A stretch of DNA of 64,000 nucleotides, taken from positions 22,402,867 to 22,466,866 of the forward strand of contig NC_092525.1 in assembly GCF_037038585.1 (NCBI RefSeq). Reading direction: 5' to 3'. The notes beneath the pieces were generated by a model that worked only from the letters and a program-made list of their open reading frames with translations, was not told where the DNA came from and did no database searches. Each line of letters begins with the position of its first letter. Positions within the stretch are counted from its first letter, which is position 1. The translations under genes were made by a program, and so were the position numbers. This document shows, one piece after another, positions 45,401 to 60,400 of the stretch. The DNA comes from Patagioenas fasciata (taxonomy: Eukaryota; Chordata; Aves; Columbiformes; Columbidae).

Positions 45401-48400
45401 GCGTCGTTCTGAGCCGTGCAGTGCTGCCCACCGGCATGACAAAGCAATCAGACATTTCCACTTGTGACTGATGCCAAGTGCTGCAGCAGAAAGGGACGAC
45501 TACTTATGTTTTCCCTTTCAGGAGATGGAGCTTCAAGGCTCACGTGCTTGGGATGCCTTAACAAGAATTTTTTCAGCCAACAGAAACATGAAAAAAAAAA
45601 CCAACAAACCCTCAGAATGGAATCTGCAACTCAGCTGTTCAGCACTTTGCTACCATAAACCACAGCACTATAAATTACTTCTTTTGACACAAGCAGCTCG
45701 CACAGTGCCAGCTCCAGTAGGTTACCACTATTAAGAGGAGAAACTATTTGGATTAGGTAGTTGTGCTGCAATTCATTATTTAGAAGAGCAAGCAAGAGCC
45801 TGCTATGTGGAGAGCATGGGAAGAAACAAGTGTTTTCATACCCACCTCTCTAGTGCCCTTTTCAACCAGCAAACCCAAGTTGAAAAGCCTCTTTGGGCTT
45901 GCCCCACAAATACTCCTGCGCAGACCAGGGGCTGTCAGCATTTTCTGCCATGTCTTTGAAAGTGGTTCCAAGTCAAGGCCCCACGGATAAGTTGCTATTA
46001 CCAACTTAACATGGTCAGTCTCAACCCACTGCACTGTTACACATTTTAAGCACAGAACTGTGTTTCAGAGGCTTATGGAGAAAGTGTAGCTGTCAGAAAG
46101 GCCTTCAAAAAAAAAAAAAGCCATCTTTCTCAAGAGCATGCGATTTAATTTACAAAATATCACAACTTCCTTTCTAAAGAGGTAATGTCAGAGTGAACAG
46201 AAAGGTGCCTTTCCTTATATTAAGTTCCAGCACCTGACATCAGGTGACTGATATTCTTTAGGAAGTGCCTTAAGTGCGCATGATGCATCTAAAGCAGCTC
46301 TGCAGGAGGTCAGTACTTATTCTCCTGTCAATTACGCTTAGTTACCCTTGACTTTAAATCCTAAGCAGCTCTATAAAGTCCTTTAGCAAGACATTCTTCT
46401 ATCCACTCATGTGACTTTCTCTTCAGTCACAATCCATGCTGGTTTGAATTCTTCACTTAGGTATCTCCCTCTGATGAACAATGTACTTTCCATATCAGCT
46501 TGGCAATATGCTCTGGACTCAAATAAAATAGTTTATACCAGGAAAGGCAAAGAAAAGAAAAGAAAGATTCCTGCATTTGTTTATTGCTCTCAATATGTGG
46601 TAAAGCCACTTAGGTGCTTTTACCAAAAACAGAGAGGTTAAATTCCTAATGTGTGCTTCATATGGGCAGAAGTTACTCCTGGGCAGATTCCAATTGGACA
46701 CGGAAATTTTTCATTATGGGAACAATCAGCCTTTGGAATAATCTCCTTGGGGAAGTGGTGGATTCCCCAACACCAGACACTTTTAAGATTGAGTGGGACA
46801 GGGTGCTGGGCCGGCTGCACTAGACTGTGCTTGTGCCAAGAAAGGTTTGACCAGCTGAGCCCAAGTTCCCTTCCAACCTGGTATTCTGTGATTCTATCAT
46901 ATCTTCTGTTGAATCCCATGTCAAAAAACTGGTATCAGCATCGCAGTCTGAGTGAAGGCATACGTATGTGGGCTGGGGAAGTCAGCTGCATCCGTCTGTC
47001 CTCATCCCACCACCATCAGTAATAACCAAGAACTTCCAAGTACCGAACACCATGCCAGCAAAGCCATATTCACCTGGCAACAATCTTGCCAGATGGATCT
47101 TCTTCAAGAGCAAGTTAAGCACGTACTTTTTAGAAAAGCAACACAAACCCAGTCACTACCACACCGCAGAAGTGAGAAGACCATGAATGTAATGTGATGG
47201 CAGAATACATCTGTAGCAGCTGCCAACATTGAGAAAAACACATGAACTGAGCATTCAAAGTTCTGACCATACTCAGCATCTTTTTATGGAAACACATCAG
47301 CAAGTTATTTGGAAAAAACTTACTCATATTGGCAAGGGACATAACGCTTCACTTACTGTCGCTGTGAGTAGCAGTTACCAGCATCCAAAACTTCCTCAGA
47401 CATGTCTTCCACGCAATCACTCTCACACCTTAAATGATGTTTGATTTTTGTGCGCATCTTTCCACATTACAATTCCAGAGGTGTATTATTCACTCAAATA
47501 ACCTATTCTCTGTCCAGAACATCTGCATGGGCTTCTTTATAGATCTACTCTGTATTAACTGCCACCTTATTTAATTAAAACCAGACTGGGTAAAAAATAC
47601 ACAAAACTGCCCGGGATAGATCCACCCTCACTCAAAATATCCCCCAAACCAGGGCGACGACAAAGCCATGTCAAGCAGTTGCCAGATTCACATTTTCACT
47701 ACAAAAGTAACAGTGGTATTTATTGCATTCCACGAAGGAGTTGATGCACTAGGGCCTATCTGGCAGCTCTATATTAACATATCCAACTGCTTCAAAGTGC
47801 CCATTCAGACGGACAGACGTTCTCAGTTTTCCATTCACTAGACCTTCTGCCAGGCTTATAGCCAACAGACATGGATAATCACGGGATTACTACTACAGCA
47901 GCACAACTACCACAACCACAACAGAAATCATTAGCTTTCAATTTCAAAACACGAAAAGCAACACAGCAGGGAGCTTGATGACAGAGGGGCCAGAGGAAAG
48001 ATGAAGTGATGGAAACTGAACAGCAATTAATACTTAATTAACAACTTTACAATCTATTGTAACTCACGTGTATACAACCCCTAGTGAAAAATGCCATTTT
48101 TCCTTCAAAATCTCTCCGTTGTTTTACAATTGTGAAGTCCTAAAATCAGACCATAGTTTGAGGTTAAGGACATCCCGTAAGAAAACTGAAGAAGGTTCAG
48201 GGTGGTGCTGCCCCAGGCTGACACCTTGTGCACGCTGAAATGGGAGATGAACCTGGAGCACAAGCTGCAAAGTGCTGAAGGCACAGACCAAATGCTCCTC
48301 CCCGCAGGTCTGAGATGTGCACGAGGTAACACCAGGCTCTGCAAACGGCTGAGAGCAATGCCCAGCATGGGGACAGGACTCGGCCTCAAGAAGCATCCTC

Positions 48401-51400
48401 TGAGGAAAGCAGAAACATCTGGGAAGAGGCATGAGTACACACCAGGTTGTGCTTCTTGGCTTGCACACAGGGTTCAAACTCGAGCAAGAAGAGCTAGTAA
48501 ATAAGCATGACTCATGCAAAAAGAAATCGCTATAGATATGGGGTCTAATCAAATAAACAAAAGAGGAAAGCTGTATACAGCTGAACACAAAAACAACGAG
48601 AAACCCCAAATCACTCCAAAACAAAATCAACATACTAAACATGATTCTTGTTTCCAGGCCAATAAAAAATGCTATATGTGTCTTTTTATTTTATGACTGT
48701 TTTTAAGAAAATATTTACCAAAGGAGATAAATAAAAAAACGTCCACAGAATTTATTTCAGTTTCCTGATGGCAAGATAAATTTAAACCAATATATCATAT
48801 AATGAAAAATGAAACCATGAGGCAGGGTTTTAAACAGTCTCTAACCTCTAATGGGAATTCTGGTTTACTCTAGATGCCTATTACCTAATTGCCAGGAGAG
48901 GCACAGTACCTCAGAAATTAACCTTGGCAGGGTGGCTCCATCCACACCACATGAGAATTGCTGACCGCTTCCAATGGACTCCAGCCACCAAATCGAAACC
49001 CCCACAGCTCCATATCCCGGCTCTCTGGCTGAATAATGTTCAAAACAGCCAGAGCTGCAAATATGCTAATATATATACTTCTCCCTCTCAAGCACTCATT
49101 ACTTGGAAAGAAAAAAGGATGGATACCGAGAGAGTGCATTACAAAAGCCTCCAGGAATTTATCAAGGTGCTACGTTCTACAAAAGCTTCGGTGAGGTTCG
49201 GTATTACATAGCAACTCAAGGTGTCTATCACTTCTACGTTTGAAATACAACACAAAGCAAATCCTACCAAAAGAACATTACAGAGTGGAATTCTGAAACA
49301 GTGAAATTTGGTTTCCAATTAAGAATGGTACAATAGTAAGCAGCTCTCTGCACCAGCACAGTTGTAGGATATCAAATTACTACCACTAGAGCACTAAAAT
49401 AGAATTCCAAATACATTATGTAGGAGTTATAAATTATGTATTTCTGTAGTGTAATTATAAAAAACTTCATTTCAATAAACACAGCAAGCTGGATTTATAT
49501 CTGCAATACACACACACACACAATTGTTCGTATCTACCTCCCTCTGAATAACATCATAATGACCTTTGTTGTATCAAGACATTTTAGGCAACAAAGATAT
49601 TTTTCATTATTTTGAAGTGCTGGATTTAGTCACTGCAAAGGCATTGCAAACAATACACAAAACCCTTCGTAAACATATTTTCAGTATAAAATCTTAATGT
49701 GATCCAATTTAATCTCTGGAAAACTAGCTTTGTTTTCTTATCAGTGGAACCAAATACTTGCATTTTTTTTCTTACGCAACAATTTTTTAATCCTAAGGTC
49801 CAACAATAGCTAAAAGTGGAAGGCCATTTACTCAGATAAAACAGTCATGCAATGGAGATACTAAAATTTGAAATTCAGGGATAATTTCTGCAACGCCCCA
49901 CAATTCATTCCAGGCACACATATACATATCTATTTGTATTATTTTATAATATAAATAGTGTCTCCATAACGTGGCAATAGACACACACACTCTGGCAGTC
50001 TAATTTCCGAACTACCCGAGTTGAGGATATTTAACGTACTATCCACAAGGATTCTCAAAATTTTCTGTGTCTTTTAAAAAGCTACCCTGACTTCAAGCTG
50101 AAAAAAATCTATTAGAAGCAATGTCATTACTGTACCCATGAGCCCTGCTTAGTATCCTACTACACTCACTGCTAAATAAAGTACAGTACTAATTTCAGAT
50201 ATGTACTTTTTATGTCATTTGTTACCCCAGCGCCCAGCAGAAGCTGCCAGAGCAGACATTCAGCAATGGCTGCTGAACACAAAGCTGTCACAGGCAGCGT
50301 CCTCCCGCTCCATTGCTGCAGCAGCCTATGTGTGGCCTTTACAGCCCAAACTTCTTTGTTCTGCTGGCACCCAGAGGAAGGTTGGAAGATCTCTGGAGAA
50401 GCTCCCCAGGTTGCCAGCACCTCATTAATACTTTTATTTGGTGAGATTAATATAACACCGGATACCAGTATCCAGTAACAACTCAGCCCCCTATCAGCTT
50501 TGACCCTTGTTCTCCCTTTATATGCTTTTTATACAAAAATAGCCATTTCCTCAATGACAAAACACGTGAGTATCTGACCCAGTATGACCATCTATTCAAA
50601 CCATTTTTAACTGAGAGCACTCCTACCTGCTAAGGCATCCCGGTAAAGTTGCACAAAATGGTTAAAGATATCCTTAGGCAAACATTTCTCATCAGGCAAA
50701 CACTGCAAGAGAATGACGATCTCAGACTGCCCCACCGCGTGCATGCCTTTCGTAGTGAAACACCAGCACTTTCTGTTAACATCTGCAGAAAGGAAAACAC
50801 GGATCAGAACGGGAGATCAGCATTTCATAAAAATATGCCTAAGTTTCAGTACAGGATAGCTCTTTTAGGAATCAGTTTTACAGCATGTTGTGGTATCTGT
50901 CACACAGACAAATCAGGTTCTAAATCTGTTACCTCACAAGCAAGCACGCCCAGAGCAGAAGCAGCTCAGTAAGTCCCAGCTTACAGCTAAGGAAGCACCA
51001 GAGCATTACAGCTCTTGGGATCAACACCACAGAGCAGACTTTCAACAGTTTCTGTATCCAAATTGAAGAACAGGTTCTATATGGGAATGAAGGAACCTGG
51101 AAAAGGCCAGGCTGTTGGCTGTGTGTAACATGATCCTGGCAGCTAAATCAGTTTCAGACAGTGATAAAGAATCACAGAATAATTTTGGTGTCTCTCTCTT
51201 AAAAGGGATAGCTGGATGTCAGGGGTTTTCATGAGACGTCACTGTGTTGTCCTGCTTCCCGTGCATGTTAGTGATGACCAATGCCCTAAGCTTCACAATT
51301 CAGTTATTGAGAATACTAAGTTATTAAAATGAAATCTCTTGTCTAATAAGTATGTATACGTATGCATACTAATGACATTTTCATACATACCTAAAAAACC

Positions 51401-54400
51401 ACTGCTATCTAACCAGATGCTGCCAGGTTTACAAACAATTATATAAACAGCCTTATCAGTCTAGTTTATACTTTCTACAGAAAATTATCTGTATTGATGT
51501 CTAAAGTACTAGAAAAAACCTTTGTAATTTAACTTAATATGGCTAAGTACAAAGTTTTCAATCCATGCACATTTTCAGAGATTATCCTACCAAATAAAAA
51601 TGCTGCTCTTCCTATTTATAATATATTATAACATTTCCTCTCTCATACCCCAAGCCTTATTTAATAATAAAAACTTACAATTTACTATTTTTACCATGGA
51701 CAGCAAATTAGCATTTAAAACAAACACAAGAGGGTCAGGGCCACCATCCTCCAGCTGCTGCATGACAGAGATCTGAGAAGGTCTCTCTTCTACAGCATAG
51801 TCTGTGAAAGGAAGAAATAAACACACAATGAAGTCCTTAACTTACTGCTACAGTACTCTGCATTAGAATCAGATAACCCCAATTCTACTGCTTTTTGCTG
51901 TTTTGACCTTTTTAAAAAAAGCTTATTTAAGTATTGCTGGTTTGATTGATTGTTTCCTAGGCTGGTATTTTCAAACTTCAATAGCATTTATGTGCATAAC
52001 CCCTGTACATCCTTTAGAAAAGTGCAGCTTATTCTATAAATCAATTTTTTTTTTTGTATCAACTGGAGGAGAAAATGAAAGTCAAAGTGAGAAATCTGTC
52101 ACGGTGTCAACCGAAATCCCAAATGACAAGAAGTTAACAATTGGTATTTATATCACAGTAAAGCACAAGATCATCAGTCCTCGACTACAAACACCAACAC
52201 ATGGTCTACCCTTTGTGTCATGTAAGTTACACCTTCTGCGCATTAACTACTGGGAAGATAACAAACGGAAGAACACAACATAAACCAATATTTTTTATAA
52301 ATCACAGAAGGTCTAAATCCAGTGTAAATGGGTCCCAACATGAAAATTCAAAGATGTCTGTAGTGTCCCACTGCCCAGATGACTAGCAAATTAAAACTTT
52401 TCATCCATGTGATGATAATCTACTCTGCACTTAAGCTTTAACAAAAAATAGTTACACTGATGAAAACAGATTTTGAAAGAAACGTATTACCTTGCCAGCT
52501 AAAATTATCTAGAAGTAAAGGCAATTTTGCTTTCTAATGGGAAAAATATTTTTGAAATATTTTTAAATAGAATTAGAATATTAGAAGTAAAATGCTGCAA
52601 AGAAAATCCAGTATGTGAGAGCATATGAAACAAAATCAACAAAATACGATTTGTGTGAGGTTATCTATGTAAGAGCTGAAAAGTATACTGTAGTTTCACT
52701 CCTTTTTTGCGGAGGAGACTGAATAATCAGGCACCCACATGAAAAGCTAACGCAGGATGGAACAGATTTGTTTTGAAATTAAACGCTGCTCACATTTTGG
52801 TTTTGACACCATCCTGCAATAAAAGGTTACTTCCAGCTTAACATTAGAAATGCACTGTATCAGCAAAATATTTAATAGGCATTAAAAAAATCAAAGATGA
52901 AAAAAATGACTTAATCCCAGGAATGTATTAAAGGATACAATGAATCAGACTGCGGAAAGCAACTGTCAGATAAACAAATACATACATCTTTTTAACATTT
53001 CAAAAATTAGTTTTAAATTTTCTGAATCTTCTTCCATTTGGATACTATGGGAGGGGACACCACAACTACTAAAAACTTCACTATGGGCCAATATGTGCAA
53101 TAGTGCCATTGAACGCAGTGCTGAGGGATGCCTCAGACACAGCGGATATTCCAAGACAATTTCAGAGAAGGGAAGCATGAATATTCATAAGGCTAATTAA
53201 AATGTATCTCTGTGTGAAACATTCCCCACAGTCCGATTAGTGAAGAAATTAGCACATATTTCTGCACTGAAGTTAATTTTCTTTTTGCTTTGTGTTTTAC
53301 TCCTTACATTAATTTCACTGCAAGATGGGGCTCTTCCTGGATGCTACTAAGGATCAATGGTGCAAATGAGCGTCAACAACATTCAGACACAAGTACTTAT
53401 TGTGAATTCCTTCAAATACTCAGCACACTGCAAGCATCTTATTTTTAAAATAAACACAGTAACTACTAGGTTAATTGCAACCAGTAAGCATAAAAGCTAG
53501 CTGCCAAATTATCCTCTCACCTCCTTTTACTCCAGTGGAGATGAGAATGGGAGGAAGACCGTCTTCAGGAATCAGATTCATTGCACTGCCAACAGGACTG
53601 CCAACCTGAGTTATATTTCCCGAGAATACAGAAGCATTATCAGTCTACAAGAAACAAACAAGAAAAGACAGCATTAGGGAAGTAATAATGATAAAAATGT
53701 TAGAGCTGTCTGACTAGAGTCTGTGTCTGCTGGAGAACCAGAAACACCAAGTCATTTGGGCTTAACAGGAGACGATTATGTGACAACTCCTGTGTGTGAA
53801 CTGTTACTAAAAAGGCTGCGCTTCCCTTCCCCAGCATGACATATATCCATTTCTTTACAAAATCTAAAGGTACCTATGCCCACCTGAACCTTTTGCAAAG
53901 TCTCAGTTCCACTCACATGGGGTATATGGTGGATTTAACGTTGAGAGATAATACCTGCACTTCCCTGCATACATAATTTTATGAGAAGTGTCAAACAAAG
54001 CTTTGTGCTATGACATTCCTCTTGTTTCAAACTCTTTACTGACTGTGACTCAGCTTTTACAAAACACACGTTACACAAATAGCCTTCACACACAGGCTGT
54101 ACAGCCAAACACTTGGCAGTCACCAAACATGCAGACTTCAAACACTGCTTAGTGCTCTGCCCCATAATAGTCCAAAACATATGGCTGTTTCAGCACTCTG
54201 CAAACATTAAAAAAAATAAGGACATTTGCTATATCACATACTAGGACAAGCCTCAACATATTTCCCAGATCAGTAAGCTAATACGCTACTCACGACCAAA
54301 GCAAGCACGGTATTTTGAGTGGTGAATAGCACAACGCTTCCTTACTTCTGCTGATAAAGTGTTGTTGGTCATGGGCTTTGATGGATCGTGTGACACCGCT

Positions 54401-57400
54401 AAGGTTCCTGTGGAAGTTGTCCCAGCCACTGTCAGTTTTGCTGCATCAGCAACTTCTCCATTGGGTAATATCCCATCAGCAAACCAAACACGCCTTTGTT
54501 CTCTAGGCTGAGCCACTAGCGAGAACATAATAAAATAGGATTTAAGATCTCACAGCAACACTGACTGGAAAATTTGAGTACAGAAGAGCAAAACTGAAAA
54601 AATGAATAAATAGAGAAATGTGGACTGGAAGGGACTTAAGACATCATCTACTGCATTCCCTGTGGCAGGATCATGTATAAACACGTCTACTGAGAATAGT
54701 TTACTTGCCCTTAAAAACCTGATGTCCCTGCTGAGGGCAGGAGTATCACAACTGGCATTAGCTAGAGTATTTGGAACAGATGAAGAGCAGATACTCTTTC
54801 CACATTCTTACTACAGGCAAATTGAAAGAAAAAAGAAGCATTCTTACCTTCTGCTCCAGGATGCTTTAAAACTCCCACAGGTACCATGACAGTGGGAGGG
54901 GGAGAGCTCAGGGCGCCTGAGGCCTGAGCCTGCTGCAAAGGAGGGATAGTAGAACAGTATTCAGCGGGATTGTTAGGGTTAGGGCTCTGGCTTGAGGCAC
55001 TCATCAAGTTCTCCCAGGCTTGAGCTAAAGCAAACAAAGAACAAGAAACATGAGCATAAAGGAAGGTATTTAACAGTCCAAAATCACTGCGTTAATTCTC
55101 AGTTACAGCAGGTATGGAACCTGCCACCTTCCAAAGACCATCTCTCTTCCTTTATTTAAAAGCCCAGGAGACAGTAATTAAGCAAGAAAATCCACAGCAG
55201 GAGAAGATATAGCACTGGTCCTGTGCAGTAAAAATACCTGTTCGTGCAGAAATATTTCCTAAAAATTATAACAATACTCTTTGATGTAAACAATGCTTAG
55301 TTTCTCATGCTTCATTTTGTTTCCTTTTCAAATATTTAACTGAAAACACTGAATTCTTATGTATATTTATGACACTGTATGGACAGATGGACATTTCTAT
55401 TACAAAAGCTTTATAGCCTACAGGATACTTGAGCAGATTTATCTTTTGTACATGAGAAAAAGCACCTTGCCTGTCTTTATATTCAGAGCAGATCACTACA
55501 GATCAACAACTTATGTTCTTAAGTATTAAAAAACCCTTATGCTATTAATTCTGAAGACATGACTTGAGCCTTAATCAATTTGCTCAAACAATAATACATA
55601 TGATTTCTTTGTCAAGAATAGCCTTTTTTTTTCATCAAAACCCCAAACAGAACACAACGGAATATAAACCCCTCCAGCTTCCTCCCATCAACCTGCAAAA
55701 CTATTCGATAGAGTGAAATGCCTGCTAATGGAAAAGCTATTGCCATTTCCATTTAAGATTAATAAAACTGAACTATTTTTTAAGAGCAATTCTGTATTTA
55801 TTTAGAGTATAGGTCCTGAAAGAAGAGAGTGTTAAAAATGCACAGTTACATCTCTACGATTCCTTTATTAGAAAAGTCATAGTCTGGTAAAAGAACATTT
55901 TTAAAGCCTTCTCTAAATCAAGTAAGTGCCAACTCAGCAATCTACCAATTGAAAATACAGTAAAAATAGCATTGGAAACTTATTAAACACATAGTTCGGC
56001 CACGGCAAAACGCCAGAAAATATAGAACCCTCCCCCCACAGCCCAGTAAAACACAAACCAGATACAGAGCAACCAAATGAAATAACTGCTTTTAAAGTGC
56101 CATTTCCAACCCCAGTTCCAAGACTGCGCAAAGATTAATGCTTAGCCTGCTGTAAAGTGGTGGGGGGAGGGGGGAAATAAAAGAAACTGCAAGGATCAGG
56201 ATGGATCAGATACAACCAGGCTTCAGGTTAACTGACCAGTAATCAAAAGCCCCATCACAAATGCTGCAGCAGGGACAGAAACACAGAGGTTGCCCAGGGC
56301 AAGTGCACCCAAGTACTCGGGCAGGACTCTCCCCATCATAAACCCGGCAGTGGTGTCACTGTTCACTGCCATTAATGTGCATCCGTCCTGGCAACAGGAC
56401 AGAAAGGCTTTTAAAAGGAAATAATTGTATTATGATCAATTTTATTATGCCTTTTTACAAGAACCCTTCTGGTTTCAAGTGAAATATTTTCAGATTCTTC
56501 ACCCAGATGAAAACAAATCCCACTCACCACCGAAAGGAACCAGCTGTGTGTGTAATTCCTTGTTCCTGTACACCTTGAAATGTGCTAATTTCTCCATCTC
56601 AACATATAACACTTTAGCCCCACTTCAACATCACCATCAGGACTCATTTTTATTTTCTATATATTACAACCTACAATTTCCTGTCACCTTACACATTTGG
56701 CCTATGGTAAAGACAGCAACAGCTGTCTCAGTGTCGTGAAGATAAGTCAGTTGGGCAGCACAATCACCCACAGGTAACTGCCAGCTCTGGAGATTTTCAG
56801 ATGCCTCAAGACACACTGGAAAGGATACTCTGTGTTTGCCCATATTTATACCACATATCTAAAGTGTTAATACTACAAAGGACAAAATACCGAATAGATT
56901 CCATGGCCCTTTGGTCAAAACCAAACACAGCCCTTCCTTACACCAAGCAGAGGTAATACAACTTCATGTTTTCCCTGTTAACTTTGTAACTATTGTGACC
57001 TCTCTCACATCTCCACGTTCACATGAGGCTTGTGGTCACAGCACCATCTTGGGTTTGACAGACCATCCAGGAATGTGTCCAAAGCAATAATCCAAACTCA
57101 ATCCAAACCTATCTGTGCACAGGTCTTTAGGCAAGACCTCCTCCTCTAGCACTAAGCAGTTAAGAAGGAAGAAGAGCTGGATTAATTTGTGGATGAATAC
57201 TACTTTCACAGTTTCTTATAATGCATTATCTAAAAGAGGCACAACTGCATTACTCTTCCCTTTGGCATCCCATACAAAACTGCAAGAGGTTATCCACTCA
57301 GGCATCAAAGGACAGATAGCAGGCTCCTGAATTTAAAGGAAGAACGACCCCCCCAAAAAAAAATCACAGTTTCTGCGGTCTTTTTATGGCACTCACAAAT

Positions 57401-60400
57401 GAAAGCTTCCAAACTCATTGCAACCTTACCAGTTTTTACTGGTTACGTTAATTCTGTTTCAGAACAGATTCTGTTAATCATATTTAGTTTAGGAATTCCC
57501 CACGCTCCACAGGGACTCAACGCTGACCTCTCAAGGGCCTTTGCTGTTTTAGCATACTTACCCACACAAGTGAAGTATTTTTGATTTTTTTTTGTTTGTT
57601 TTAAATATCATGACTGCAGCTCAACACAAAGCCAGCGAAGTGCTGCATCTCAGATTCTCTCCACTCACCGTTCATGAGCACGGAATGGCAGATCACGCAG
57701 ACTCTGGCTTCCTTCCGATCCATGTACAACAACTTGCACTTCAGGCTACAGCACGCTGCACAGAACACCTGCAACCAAAGGGGAAAAACTTCAGCGTTGC
57801 TCAAAAACGTGTGATGAACTGATGAATTCAGACAAGAGAACATCTGTAAAGCTTCAGAAACACAAAATGAGGACGTAAATTATTTAGTATTTTCCCATCA
57901 GTGATTAATACCTGCCCAGGGTGCCTTTCTGACCAATCCTGATGAAGCGGTATTACATGGAACACATAAATGCACATGGTCCTGATACCGTGTTTTAAAA
58001 ATACATTTGGCATAAACGACAATAGGTTAAGAAATTCCTACCACTTCACAATCCCTCACAGAATTAACCATTTGGGAATTAAATTCAGTTTTAGAAAAAG
58101 CATGAGTACTTTCTAGAATCAACTATGTCTAAATGCACAAGTTTTCTTTATATGAGAGACTGCTGTGGCACAGAGTAATTCAAACAAGTCATTTTTATTA
58201 GTAGCACAGCAATTCATTTGTATTAGTAATCACAGCTTTTTAGTCTCTTCATATATAACACGTTATTCCTCAGTTGGAATTTAAGTGGATGTATCAAAAT
58301 GTTTTAAGCGTTCATGTTCGACATATAAAATGACATTTAAAAAAGCTGACTGGCACTGATCCTGCTGCCCTGCTCACCTCAGCCAGCGCTGGGCAGAAAA
58401 CAGCGGTCAGGCATCCTCCAGACAAGCAAAACCATAAAACATGAGCTAAACCAAACACTTGCAGGCCTACAACAGCAATTGCAATCTCAAAGTCCTGAAG
58501 AACAGACAAATCAAGGTGCTTTAATGATTATTTTCTTTGTTTTAAAAAAACTGGTATTTCCTTAGGGTTATTATTCAGGTGATATGAAGATACTGATGAG
58601 TACCCATTTTTATGCAGAAAGGTAACGTCCCACTCAGGAAATACAGTAACAGCAGCAGCTACCTAAGAAATTAGTTCAGGTATCAAGAGAGAATTTCAAA
58701 TTTTAATTATAGGTGGATATTATATCTACAATTCACTATGTGTTATTATGATCTGTAATGCTTTCTTAATAAAAAAAATATTCAATCATGACTTCAGTAG
58801 AGGTATTTCTGGAATATAGACAAGAAACTACATAGGATTCTCATATATAAATATATGTAAGCCTAACTTAATTTCAGCCAAGCTAAAGATCACACCAAAT
58901 AACAACCACTTTGCAGCCTGTTACCTTTACAGTATTTTAGTGGCAAGTGTTTAAAATAAGCACATAAAAAATAAGCTCTGAGTTCCCCATAAGAGCTGAA
59001 AATTGAATGTGAAGAAAGGTCACCCTGTCTCATTTCAACCAGTATTAATGTTTCCTAATTATGTCAACCTAAACATTTCAAAAACAAAATACAGGTGTGT
59101 ATACACTGACATTTTCAAGCAAAAATATAAACAATTCCTCCACATCTGTGAATGTACTTTAAAAAAATCAGATTTCTGCATTTACACTTTATCCCAGTTT
59201 ACAAGCGTTCTATGGAATATCAATAACAACATCACAGCATATTTTAGAGACATTTGACATCATCAGTTCTCTTTCAGTCAAAAGTTCAGTAATGAACACG
59301 GAAAAATCAATGTCTTCAACCATACACAAAGGACCAACATAAATTAATCTCTAACTTAAGACTCTTTACGAAACAACACATTTTGCATTCAGCAAAGCTC
59401 CCAAGTGCAACAATCTGAATATTAAAAGTGACAACAGAAGCAATGACAGAACATCTACATATCCTCTCTTAGGCTGCATCAGCCTTTTCACAGCAGAACG
59501 CAGATGAGGAACACAACCCAGCACAACAAGCAATTCAGTCTTGTTATTAATGATCACCATGTCATTAACTCAGTATATTGTGCTATAAAAGAATAACATC
59601 ACGGTGTCAAAGCAAGTTTTTATGTTACTAGGGTTTCCAGGTTCACTGGGAGCTGTTGAAGCACTAGCTGCTAGGGGGTTTGCTGAGTTTTTTGTATTTT
59701 AGTGGAATAATATAGTTTTGGTTGTCAGTAAAAATATGACATACATTTTCTGGTTTTCCTGTCAACGATTTCCTATCAAGGATGATATTGTCATCTGACA
59801 ATAGAAAATACATAAAACCATGAGGTAAAATTTATTAATGTGTTCACACTCATTCTTCAAGTTCTTAATTTTAATTTGAAATTTACTGTAAGTGTATTAC
59901 TTTCTGCCAGTCCCCTGAGGTTCATATCTTCCATTAACTTTGCAATTATCCTGAACTTCAAAACAGAGACAGACTTCCCAGGTGCCACTCAACTTCTAAA
60001 TGCAGTTTTCATTCCCAAATAAAAGAGATACATTTATTGCTACTACAATGATTTCTCATGATGCTAGTAAAGCTTAAAATAACCCTGTCATGCTAAAGCT
60101 TGTGTTCAAAAATATTTAGTCCCATGACTTCCCCTGGAAGCAATTAATTGCAAGAGCTGAGACACTAACTTCCCAATTATTTAAGTGAAATTCATGCATT
60201 TAACAGTGGAAGTGTCGCTGCGACTCAGTAGTTACCTACCCCAAAGGCATATGGACAACATGACTAGCTTTGGGGGTGGTTATCTTAACCAGGTTATCTT
60301 AACCAGAAAGCAAGAGCAGGGAGATGGGAACAGCCACGCCCCAGGCCACAGCAGCCAGGTTCACCAGAGCTTACCTGGCAATGCCTTTGGTCCCTTTCCT

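Larger units (their letters stand above)
42430..50626. other. Large ZFYVE9 intron (8.2 kb)
   Basis: This is the largest intron in the window. It contains two CR1 3' ends on the plus strand and a short (AC)n run; nothing else is recognised. The 172-codon minus-strand open frame at 48124-48642 has no family resemblance. Confidence 0.75.

Noticed and set aside
48124..48642. 172-codon minus-strand open frame in the large ZFYVE9 intron
   Set aside because: Its Cys/Ser/Leu-rich translation resembles no family I know, it lacks splice or expression cues, and such lengths occur by chance in introns.
51169..51215. gaatcacagaat word resembling a reverse CR1 end
   Set aside because: The similarity ends after about 12 bases, so it may be chance.
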